Shown here one piece after another: positions 8,964-19,900 of a stretch of 64,000 bases of DNA. A model generated the notes under the pieces. The model did no database searches and had not been told where the DNA came from. It saw only the letters and a list, made by a program, of their open reading frames with translations. The position numbers were made by a program, and so were the translations under genes. Origin of the DNA: Microcoleus sp. FACHB-1515. Its GTDB lineage: Bacteria; Cyanobacteriota; Cyanobacteriia; Elainellales; Elainellaceae. Every line of letters starts with the position of its first letter. Position 1 is the stretch's first letter. The stretch is taken from NCBI RefSeq assembly GCF_014696105.1, contig NZ_JACJPO010000044.1, positions 62,001-126,000 on the forward strand, given 5' to 3'.

Positions 8964-9027
8964 TCCAGTCCCAATGATTTTCACTGCTAGACAATCCAAC
9001 AAATAGCGGCGAATCGCAAAGCTTGTG

Positions 9028-9175
9028 CTAGGGCGTGATTTCAAACCGCCTGATCCTCCCCACCCCATAAAAAGGAGAGAGCCGAACCACCGCTCAAAGT
9101 CCGGGTTCTCAAGGGGACAGGGGGATCGATCCCACACCCTCCACGCCTTACTAGAGCTTTTAACACACGCCCTAG
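9028..9175 (+). mobile_element. MITE-like element, copy 2
   Basis: This 148-bp segment starts CTAGGGCGTG and ends CACGCCCTAG, perfect 10-bp terminal inverted repeats. Its interior (GATCCTCCCCACCCC, AAGGAGAGAGCCGAACCACC) matches that of copy 1 at 6387-6559, in the opposite orientation. It sits 65 bp upstream of the chosen start of the histidine kinase and so lies in the probable promoter region of that gene. Confidence 0.62.
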
Positions 9176-9557
9176 TGATTTCACGCACTTTATTGTGGCG
9201 GGATGACCATATCAGAAAATTGTGCCTGGTATAAACATTTTCGATACGGTTTCTTGCAGGCTGCTGAGCAATGCGCTCATAGCAGGCAGCTTCGATCGAC
9301 TGCGCCGACAATAGTTTGCCCAAAAACAGTTTGCCCAAAAACAACGGCTAACCCACGTTCTGCCGCTAGATATCACTTGATGCTGAGCATTTCGCCCGCT
9401 CCACTGCTAGCGCATCGTGCGGATTGCGATCCGCCTGAAGCAGTTTACGCTTGCTTCTAGCCGCATCGCCCGTTTTTCTTAGCTGCACAACTCCTGCCCT
9501 CTTTGAACTTCTGTAGAATTATGAGAGCAGGCGCAAATTGCGATCGGAGGAGAGCAG
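9176..9557. other. Intergenic region before the YaaW-like gene
   Basis: No gene is supported. A perfect 15-bp tandem duplication (AGTTTGCCCAAAAAC twice, 9313-9342) is present. Immediately upstream of 9558 a strong ribosome-binding site (GGAGGAGAG) is visible. Nothing else recognisable. Confidence 0.55.
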
Positions 9558-10400
9558 ATGGACGAGTTAAGAACGGGGTTAGAGCTTGCCAACGAAGAAG
9601 AATTGCAGGCGTTGACGGATATTTTGTTTTGTCGCAAATTTAACCCGCTTGACTACATGTGTGCGCCAGAACCGATCGCCGTTCAGTCTCAAGACCGCAA
9701 GCTGTGGCTCGATGCGTTAGAGCAGCGCTTTCGCTTTTTGGCGGCAGATGGCTTTACCGTTTTGCGCGGCCAAACTCGGCAGGTCAGCTATCGGCAAATT
9801 TTGATTCAGGTTTGTCGGCATCTCAAGATTCAATATTCCGATCGCCTTGCCACCGAAGACTTAGAAGCGGAAGTGTTTTTGCATCTGCTGGGCTATGTTT
9901 GGAAGCGACTGCCCAAGGCGGAGCAGCAAGCGTTGACTGCCAGAGTGCAGCGATCGATCGCCCAAATGCCTGCTGACAAACGCCTGACGCCTGCGCTTCA
10001 GCAAGATCCGCTCAAACTCATCTTGAAAGGAGGAAGTGCGATCGCTGTTACCTCAGTCGTGCGGCCTTGGGTACTCAGTCAAATTGCGCGTCAGTTTGCC
10101 ATTCATGCGGCCACCTATGAAGTGGCAAAGCAGGCAGCAGTTCAGGGCAGTGGGGCGATCGCGGCTCAGATTCAAGGGCAGGTGGCCGTGAAGATGGCGA
10201 CGCGAGGCATGGCTGTAAATGCGGCTCGCTATGGTGCGGTGAGAACGGCGTTTGCCCTGCTGGGACCTGCGCTGTGGACTTGGTTTGTGGCAGATTTGGG
10301 CTGGCGCACGATCGCTACCAACTACGGACGAGTAATCCCGGTTGTGTTTACGCTGGCGCAAATTCGCCTAACGCGATCGGAATGCTTTGAGCCTGCTTGA
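9558..10400 (+). CDS. YaaW-like (UPF0174) family protein
   Basis: The 280-residue product begins MDELRTGLELANEEELQALTDIL in essence, a pattern shared with the YaaW/UPF0174 family, in which an N-terminal helical region that scores residues like an ubiquitin-discriminating or chaperone-like module precedes a small-residue-rich region. Here residues about 155-215 are rich in Ala/Val/Gly (IAAQIQGQVAVKMATRGMAVNAA), followed by two hydrophobic stretches (about 222-240 and 255-270) that could insert in a membrane. The start is supported by GGAGGAGAG eight bases upstream. The family has no established biochemical role. The gene stands alone. Confidence 0.6.
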   Translation: MDELRTGLELANEEELQALTDILFCRKFNPLDYMCAPEPIAVQSQDRKLWLDALEQRFRFLAADGFTVLRGQTRQVSYRQILIQVCRHLKIQYSDRLATEDLEAEVFLHLLGYVWKRLPKAEQQALTARVQRSIAQMPADKRLTPALQQDPLKLILKGGSAIAVTSVVRPWVLSQIARQFAIHAATYEVAKQAAVQGSGAIAAQIQGQVAVKMATRGMAVNAARYGAVRTAFALLGPALWTWFVADLGWRTIATNYGRVIPVVFTLAQIRLTRSECFEPA

Positions 10401-10976
10401 GTTTGAGCTGCTGACCTGAACTTGATCGATTTCCCACGAGTGCTGGCTGTCTCTAGCTTCTAGCGCTTCAATGAGCAGAATTTTCACAGTGACGCTGAGC
10501 GATCGCCGATCCGTTTGCGCTCATCGGAGGCGATCTTGCAACTCAAAGCAGAACGTTCGGAATTATCAGTTACTGGTTCAATCGATACTTCTATGCGCTT
10601 TCAATCATCTGCGCTTTGCCCGTTGCATCGCCTTTGCATCTTCTAGCGAAAGTCGTTCTTCTTGAAAATTGAGAATGCAAGCTCGTGTAGCGTTTTAGGC
10701 TTCTAGCCCACTTCTAGTCACCGCCGCTTAAACACAGCTTATCTTAGGTTATTAGAAGTTGAAACGCTCACTCAAAGACGCATTGACCGATTGTGCCATT
10801 GATTTAGGAATCGCGCCATATTTTTTGATAATTCACATCAGATGAAAGGGAAACGAATCACAGACTGTTAAGCAACACTTTCATATCGCTATCAAAACTT
10901 ATTAAAACTTAGGTGGCATACGATACAAAGTCGGCCTTAGTATAGGTAAGTTAAATCCTGAAAAAGGAGTAAAGCG
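10401..10976. other. Intergenic region upstream of the Tc-toxin-A-like gene
   Basis: No gene is supported across these 576 bp; base composition becomes AT-richer from about 10740 on, fitting a promoter region. A good ribosome-binding site (AAAGGAGT) lies at 10964-10971. TAGGT occurs twice near 10911 and 10944, but 33 bp apart, so it does not fit the 21-bp direct repeat found in the protease island. Confidence 0.6.
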
Positions 10977-13900
10977 ATGTCGATCGCAGCAGGTTTGAAT
11001 GAGCGAGAAGCACTAGAGCAGTTTCAAGCTCAATATCCCGCTGCTGGATCAATTCGTTCGATTGTTGAAATCAGTCGAGATGCGTTTGTGCAAACTTACG
11101 CGATCGCATTTGCAGGTGGCGTGGAACAGGCGCAAAAAGTTTATCAGTTCGCCTTTTTACTGAACGAAAAAGCGGTGCTGATGTGGGCAAACGTTAAAGA
11201 TACTGCTGCTTCGCCGTTCTTTCAGGCGACTTTGTTTAACAATATTCCAACTGATTTTATTGATCATCAACAGTCGATTCCAGGATACGATCGCCTGTTT
11301 GATCAGCGCGTCGCCGTTGAGTGCGAAGAATGTCAATCCATTCTTAGCCCAGCCGCTTATTTTGTCGATTTAATGCGATTTGTTAAAGCGAATATTCTCC
11401 AAAAAAATTCTAATATTCCTGACAGTTGCCGCCTGCAAGATCGCAGACCGGATTTGTGGACAATGCCGCTAGACTGCGACAACACCAACCAGATGATTTT
11501 GTCTGTGGATTTGGTGAATGAAGTTTTAGAGCAGTTCAATATCGACTCAAATTCTCCACAGGCCGATCTGTACGCAGGCATGGCAGAAGCCAAATTTCCC
11601 ATGTCTTTGCCGTTTAATTTGCCGCTGCAAGAAGTGCGGAGCTATTTAAAGCCTTTCAAAATCAGCCTGGATGAAATCTATCAGGTGTTTAGCCCGCTGC
11701 CTCCAGTGACGGCGACCTGTTCGATCGAAACAACGTCAGCAGCATCGCTCGCGATCAATGATCTGCGGGTGCAAGAACAGCTAGCCTTGTCTCCTGCTGA
11801 CATGGCGCTGCTGACGGCTGAGGCGTTTTCGGCGGCAACCTTAGCTGAGATTTATCGCAGTGAAAATCTCAGCGAGCAAAATTTGGCAGGGCTAGATCGC
11901 GTTTCCCAATTCCTCGATCGCACGGGACTGACGCGCCGCCAGTTGGACGAGTTACTGTTCCAAGATTTGGATCGATCGGAAGTCACGCTGGGCTGGATGC
12001 AAACATTTTTTATCAATGCAGACGATCTGCCGCCTTTGGCAATTGCGCCCGCTGATCCGGCCAATTCCACCGAGGAGAAACTGCTGAACCTGACGCTGCC
12101 CCGGCTCGATCGCATCTATCGATTTTTGAAGCTGTCGCGGCAGTTGGGCTGGTCGTTTGCCGATTTGGATGGAGCGCTGCGATCGCTGCAATCAATTGAT
12201 TTGCCGGAATTGGTCTTGCGCTTAGATGGCGATGGCGACTACGTGGCCTGTCGGGACGTTCATTCCCTCGATTTGGTTAGTTTCACTTTGGAAGCGCAGA
12301 TTTGTCCGTTGCGATCGGGCATGAATCCGATTTTGTTTAAGGGCAGCGATCGAACCCTGCATTTTCTGCTGTATTTGGATGAAACTAACTTCTTGCGGCT
12401 AAAAACTGCCCAGTATGAAGTGCAAAGCGTCGATCGAATTGCGCTGGGCGAATTCAGCCATGTGATTGTTACCGTTGCAGACGATCGCGTCGAGTTCAAC
12501 GGCAAGCCTGGAGTCTTGCAGCTTGGTGAGGCAATTCAAGCAATTACCCCAGCGGGCAGCGAGCTAAACATTGGCAAAGACGGCCAAGACGCCTGCTTCA
12601 ACGGGTTTATCAAATCCGTCCGAATTTGGGACGGGGTGCAGGATGTCGCATCGATCGCTCAGCATCAAGTGAGCGAACCCACAAATGGACTGGTTGCTGA
12701 CTGGCCGCTTGACCCCAATCAAGGCATTTGGGCAGACGATCGCTTTGTGTTTTTAGACACTTCTGCCAATCAAAATCATGGACGTTTGTTCCGCTTTAGC
12801 TTGATGCGATCGGACGTGCATTCTGAGGGTGATTCGCCTTTTGTCGCGGCTCCTAATTTAACTGAGAATCGCATTTTGCTAGCCACTGATTTTGCCACTG
12901 AACCAAACTTGCATCCTCAAGATTGGGTGGATACGGCTGACAATTTCAAAACGGATGCGATCGACGCTTTCAGCACGTTTGATCTGGCTGGCGGGATGGT
13001 ATTCGGAACACAATCCACCGCCAATCATCTCCATTCTCACTACGCCGGAATCGGCTCTAGCAGTTGGAGCAACTATCGCTACACCGGACGATTGCAGGCA
13101 TCGAGTGCAGATGCAGGCATCGGCGTCACCATTTTGAGCGGATATCCAAACGCGCCGCAATACTATCGACTGCGGAGCATGAAAGATCGACCGTTTGAAT
13201 TGGTCTTTCGCGATGCTGCCAATCAGCATTTGTTGGCCGAACGTCCGATCGGAACGCTGCCGATTTTGCAGGGAATTGTTAGTTCTGAAGTGCGCTTAGC
13301 GGCAAATGTTTGGTTCCGCTTCGCGATCGAGGTGGAGACGGAATCGCAAACGCAAATTCGCGCCAAAATTTGGCCGGAAGGTGAGGCAGAACCCGCGCAG
13401 TGGCAAATCGACGCCGTTGACAATGCACCCGATCGCCTCCGACAGGGAACGATCGGCGTTTGGACATTGGGAGACGGCACGAAAGCCTTTGACGATTTGC
13501 AGGTGGTGCAGTCGATGCCGTCTCATCGACGGGCGATCGATCTCAACGCTGCAACTCTCAGCAATTTGGCCGTGATCAAACAGTTGCAAACTGAGTCGAA
13601 TCTGCCGATCGATCGGCTCACAGCCCTTTGGCACAATCCCAAATTCACGGGCAAAAACGACGATCGCACCTTGTTTGATCAAACGTTTAATCCAACTGGC
13701 ATCACTCAGTCGCGGCTCAGCTATCCGCTCGATCGCCCGCTGCGCTGGATGAAAATCGGCTCTGAAACCAATCCCAATCGCGATCGCCAAGTGCGGATGC
13801 GGCTGATCAGCGCGTTGCGGATTTCGAGCGATGACTTGAACCGTTTGGTGCGGTGGATGCAGGGCGAGAAGACGGCGATCGCGATCGACACGGCTGACCT

Positions 13901-16900
13901 GACGTTCCTGTATCAACTGGTCGAAACGGCGCGACTGCTGCAACTGAGCATTGTCGAGTTTTTGTCTTTGCTGGAATATTTGAACTTGCGAAAAGTGATC
14001 AGCCTGCCGCTGATTTTGACGTTGCAAACGCAAATTCGATCGTTGCAGCAGGCAGGTTTTTCGGTTGCTGAATTCTTGTTGCGGCAAGCCGCTGGAGACG
14101 ACTGCTCGATCGCGCCAACAGAATCAGCGATTCGTAACTTAGCTGCAACTTTTCAGCCGCAGACCCGCGAACTCACTTCGGTTGAGGCTGAAGCCATTCT
14201 GCTATCCAGTTTAACGACGCTGTTTGTGGTTCCCGCAGAGGTGATGCAGGCGGCGATCGACTTCCTTCGCCCCACTTTGACCGCAGAACAACTAATTCCG
14301 CTGTTTCCCCAGGATGAACAGCCAATTCCTGTTCCCTTGAAGCACTATTTCAACACTGTCATTCAACTGCTTTATCCGATTCAAAGGTTTAAGCTGACGG
14401 CTTCAGAAGCGAAAGGTTTGCTCAATCATCCGGCGAGTTTTGGCGTCACTCAATTCCCCAATCTCTCGATCGCAGATTTATCAAATTTAATGCAGTTCAA
14501 ACAACTGCAAGCGGCATTTCAAGACACCAGCGATCGACTGTTAGAACTGCTACAGCTTCCCACTGATGTTGATGCTGCAATTTTGATCGATCGCATTGTC
14601 GCCCTCACTGAGTGGGAACCTCAGCAACTGACGACGCTAATCAATTTCTTTGGCAGAACTTCACTGAATCGAATCGAGTGGCTGTCTCGACTGCAAGCGG
14701 CAATGCAGCTTTCGCAGGCGATCGGCGTCAATATTGCGTTTCTGATTCAGCTTGCCAATCCTGATCTCAGCATCGCCACCTATCGCCGCCATGCCGCCAA
14801 TTTGCTGAAAGTTTTGCGAGCAACTTATCCAGACGATCGCCAGTGGAAAACGATTTACAAACCGATTCGCGACCAGCTAGCCCTGCAAAAGCGAGACGCG
14901 CTGCTGAATGTTGCACTCACTAAAATTGGCGTGAATTTTTCGGGTAGACGAGACGCGAATTTGCTGTATGAATTCCTGCTAATTGATCCGCAAATCAGCA
15001 GCGAAGTTCAAACTTCTCGAATTGGGCAGGCGATCGCCAGCGTTCAGCTTTACATTCAGCGCTGTTTACTCAATTTGGAGGCGGGAATCGACTCGACAAC
15101 AATTGCGATCGAGCAGTGGGAGTGGATGAAAAACTATCGCGTTTGGGAGGCCAATCGCAAAGTGTTTTTGTATCCTGAAAACTACATTGAACCAGAACTG
15201 CGCCGCACCAAAACGCCCTTATTTGCCGAACTTCAGCAAGAGTTGATGCAGGGCGAAATGAATCAGGAACTGGTTGAGAAAGTCTACAAAAACTATCTCG
15301 ATAAGTTCCAGGATGTCGCGGATTTGAAGATTGTCGGCAGCTATTTGTATCGCGATCGAGTCAGCGATCCGATCGATCGGCGCGACGTACTGTATCTGAC
15401 TGGCTGTACGAAAACTCAACCCAAACTGTTTTACTACCGCAGCTTCACCGTGCAAATGGAGCAGTGGACACCCTGGACAAAAATTGAGTTGGGTCTGAAC
15501 ACCGAATGGGTAACGCCGATTTTTGGCTTCAATCGGCTGTTTCTATTCTGGGTGGAGTTTGTGAAATCCAAGAAAGCCGTGCCTTTTCTTTATGACGAAA
15601 TTCGCGATGGCAATGAAGTCAAGGAAGGTCGAAAAGGCAAGCGAATGGCGAACAAAGAAATGGACGGAACTTTCTTTAGCGATCGCGGCAATCTAGTTGA
15701 AAAAACAGACCTCAGCAAGGTGCAAATTTTGATTAGCACATCGGTGGGCGAACCGATGATCGACGCGATCGATGTCTACAAACCCGTGATTAAATTTTCG
15801 TTTTACAACTTTGGCAAAACCTGGATTGCGCCCCAAACTTATCTAGAACTGCCCAACGAGTTGAGCGAAGTTGAATCTTTTTCGCTCCGGTGGCAGCGCG
15901 TTTATGCCCAAAGCGCCCTGGAACTTTCTCAAGCGGTGGCGGGCAATACTGACATTGCCGCGATCGATCGCACAGAAAAAGCCAAAGTCTTGCAGGTGGA
16001 CGCGCAGACTAACCTCACGACGAGCTTGGGCGCGATCGATATGACAACGCTGACTTGGGCAGCCTGGATCAATCCTGCCCTCGTGGAGATGACGACGCCA
16101 GACCAAGACGACGCCATCACCCACATTACTTTGTTTGACTATGACAATGGTGCGCTCAAGGTAACAGTTACGAATGCGGCTACTCCAATTTCTCGAAACA
16201 TTAATTCGATCATTCCTCGCCAGATCAGAGTTGCAATTCAGTCGGCTCAAACAGCGGTTGACAATCTGCGCCAGCTTATCCCGCAACTGGATACCGATAT
16301 GGGTCGCCTGCGCGGATTGGTTAACACCAACACCGAACAAGCCGAGAATATTTTAGAAGCCGTTTCGCCGCTGCTTTATAGCAGCGAAGCAGCGCAATTT
16401 CCAGAGCCAGCTCGCGAGGCATTGAGTCAAGCTTGTGCGCGGTTGAACACTGCCGTCAATAATCTCAGAGGCGCGCTGGATACCATTTCTAATGGCGATC
16501 GACAAGGACTGAATGATCAACTTCAAAACGCTCAAAATCGGGTGAATGACGCTAGAGAATTTGTCATCCAAGCTGAAAACGGCATGGGCGTTGTCACTGG
16601 CTATCGTCCGACAGAGATCAAGCTGCAAGTGCAACTGGGGAATCGTTCGATCGCGGAATGGAACTTGGCGGCAGGCTGGCAGTACATGGCGCTGCATTTC
16701 GACTATTGGCACGATCGACAAGGCTACAATGTCACGCTCTACTGCGAAGACAACTACCGCATCTCGCTGATTGCGCCCCTGACCAAACAGGGAACACCGC
16801 GAACCAGTGAATTTTTCAGCAGCGCGATTCTGCCTGCCCGCAAATCGCTGACGATCGCTAAACATTCCACCACTGCGACTCCAGCGATCACCCTGCAACT

Positions 16901-19900
16901 GAGCGATTTTTGCCTGCTGCGCCGCCTGCCTGGAATCGATGAACTAGAGAAAATTCGCTATCGGCGCAAAGCCGCCTCCGAAGTCGCGTTCTATCTGCCG
17001 CTGAATCGATCGCTGACTTGGGCATTGATCAATCTGGTCGATTCGCGGCTGACCTTTGCAGCCGCTCCCGTCGAGATCAAAGAACCCGATCGAGAACGCT
17101 TGATTTTGTTTTATGGCGACCTGATCAAAACGCTGCGGAATAATTTGACCGAAGACAAAGCCTTCAATCTCACCTTCAAACCCAGCGAAACCGCCAAAAA
17201 CTACGATCTCGATTTGTCCCTAGAACGGCTGCACATTGCGCTCACAGCAGGCTTGAGCATCAACGACTACGCGACCGGACGAAATCAAGATGAAGTTCAG
17301 CGCCTCCTGCCCGCTGCGGTTCGCAGCCTGATGAAGGTGGATGGCGCGACGCCCAGCCAGCTTAATGACTGGATGCAAGACCAAGTTGAAAGCAGCGATC
17401 GCGAGTTCAACCGCCAAAACTCGCTGCTGACCAATTTGCCTCGCCTGGAAACGGATCTCGCGGATGTGGGCAATCAACCGGGCTGGTACATTTTTGGCAC
17501 GGGAGACGATCAGTATTTGCTGCGGGCGATGCTGCCCGATCTGAAAACCACTCAAGAGCGAATTCGACTGCGCTACGAAGCGCGATCGTCGGTGGCTGCG
17601 CTGCAATCGGTTTCGATCGATTTTGATCCCGATGCGCGGCTCAAAGCTACCGTTGCCAGCGACGCCATCACCTACACCCGCCCCAGCTTCAAGCTGGCCT
17701 TCGATCGCCTCAATACCTTTGCGATCAATCACCTCAGCGAAACTCTGCTGATGGGCGGAGTCGATGCGCTGCTCAGCCTGGAGTCGCAAAACACGCCAGA
17801 GCGCGGACTCGATCGCTACAGTCCCAATCTTGATCTGGCCGCGATCGATCGCGTCACCGACAAGCTCGACTTCAACGGCGCGAACGGTTTGTATTACTGG
17901 GAAATTTTCTTCCACATTCCGTTTTTGATTGCCAATCAGCTGAACGCCAATCAGAAATTTGCCGAGGCGCAAAAGTGGTATCACTATTTGTTTAATCCGA
18001 CGGCTCAAGAGGCCACCAATCCCGTCAGCGATCGCTACTGGCGATTTCTACCGTTCCGCAGCGAACGCCTGGAAACGCTGGCCGATATGCTGAGCAATCC
18101 GCGTGCCCTGGGCGAATATCGCGAAGATCCTGGTGATCCTCATGCGATCGCCAGACTGCGGGCAAATGCCTACCAGAAGGCGATCGTGATGAAATATATC
18201 GACAATCTGCTCGATTGGGGCGACAACTTGTTTGAAAAGGATGATCGCGAATCGATTGGCGAAGCGGCGATGCTGTATGTCCTCAGCTACAGCTTGCTAG
18301 GGCCAAAACCAGACCTGAAACCCGCCGAGAAGTTTGTGGAAGTGGGAACCTACTGGCATCTGGAAAAGCAATATGGCGAAGCTGACATTCCCGAATTTTT
18401 GATTGGGGAGGGCGATCGACCTGCCACTCGCGACAGCATCTCCACTCGCTCCTCTGCCTTCAATCCGCACAATACGCTAGCCACCAGCTTTTGCACCCCG
18501 GAAAATCAGCAGTTCGCGAAATATTGGGATCGCGTCGAAGACCGTCTCTACAAAATTCGCCACAGCCTCAGCTTGGAAGGGATTTTCCGCCAGTTGGCGC
18601 TGTTTTCGGCACCGATCGATCCGGCAGTCCTCGCCCAAGCCCTGTCCCAAAGCGGCAGTCTGGGCAGCGCACTCGCAGACCAATCGATCGAAGCGCCCTA
18701 CTTCCGGTTTTCCCTAATGATGGAAAAAACCAAAGAGATGGTGGCAACCACGATCGATCTGGGCGACAAAATCCTGTCGGCTCTGCAAAGTCAAGACAGC
18801 GAAGCTTTAGCCGTGCTGCAAAACATCCAGGAAAAGCGCATTCTCGATCTCACAACTGCTGTTAAACAAGCCGAACGCAACGCCGCCCAAACTGAACTCG
18901 AAGCTCTCGAACTAAGTAAGAAAATCATCGATGCCAAAATTGGCTTTTGGTCAGCCCGATTGGTTCTCGGTGTGCCCGTTGCCGAAGGAGTTCAAATTGC
19001 CATGTTGGGAGCAGCCGCAGGTTTAAAAATTGCTCAAGCCCCACTCAGATTCATCGGATCAGGCGGCGCATTAGCACCCGATACTACGCTAGGTGCGTCA
19101 GGTGCAGGAGGAAGCCCCCGACTTACGGCAACGACAAAGTTGAGTGCAGTCAAAGATTTCTTTGGTGAGACATGTGAGGGGCTAGAGGCGATCGCAGGAG
19201 GGCTTGAAACGGGCGCAGAAATTGTTAGCAAAACGGCTGAAGCGGTTCGCAACTTTGCCGAGTTGGTGCAGGAAGTTGCGTTGGCGCGGTTGGAACTCGA
19301 TGAAGTCAACAAAAAAATTGAGGTGGCGCAAATCCAAATTCTCAAAGCTGATGCGGAGATGATTGTTCACAAGCAAGAGATCGAGCATCAACAGCAAGTT
19401 GCTGAGTTCTATCGCAGCAAATACACCAATCAAGAACTTTATAGCTGGATGAGCAGCCGCCTCTCGACGCTGTATTTCCAGGCATACAATTTGGCCTACA
19501 ACCTGGCAAAATCCACCGAAAAAGCGCTGCAATTTGAACTTCCCACAACAGAAAGCTTCATCAGCTACGGACACTGGGACAATCGGCGGAAAGGCTTGCT
19601 GGCTGGAGAATCGCTGCTGATCGATCTGCACCGAATGGAGAAATTTAATTTGGATAAAGACCGTCGCTGGCTGTCGATCGAAAAGCAAATTTCGCTTCAG
19701 CAAGCGGCCAAACATCCTAAACAAATGCCCAAGCTGGAAGCCGCTTTGGAACAACTTAAAGAAACAGGATTTTGTGACTTTGCCTTAACCGAGGAGCTGT
19801 TCAACCGAGACTATCGCGGGCACTATTGCCGACAGATCAAAACGATCGGAATTGCAATTCACCTGGAAGAAGGCGGGCTGGATAGTCCCTATGATGGCAT

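Noticed and set aside
8964..9344. N-terminal 127-residue extension of the histidine kinase
   Set aside because: It is encoded by the MITE-like element and a 15-bp tandem repeat, has no domain, and the membrane segment begins just after the ATG at 8963.
10905..10975. Possible sixth copy of the island's direct repeat before the Tc-A-like gene
   Set aside because: Two TAGGT sequences are present but 33 bp apart and without the CTGCA extension; the spacing is 21 bp in all accepted copies.
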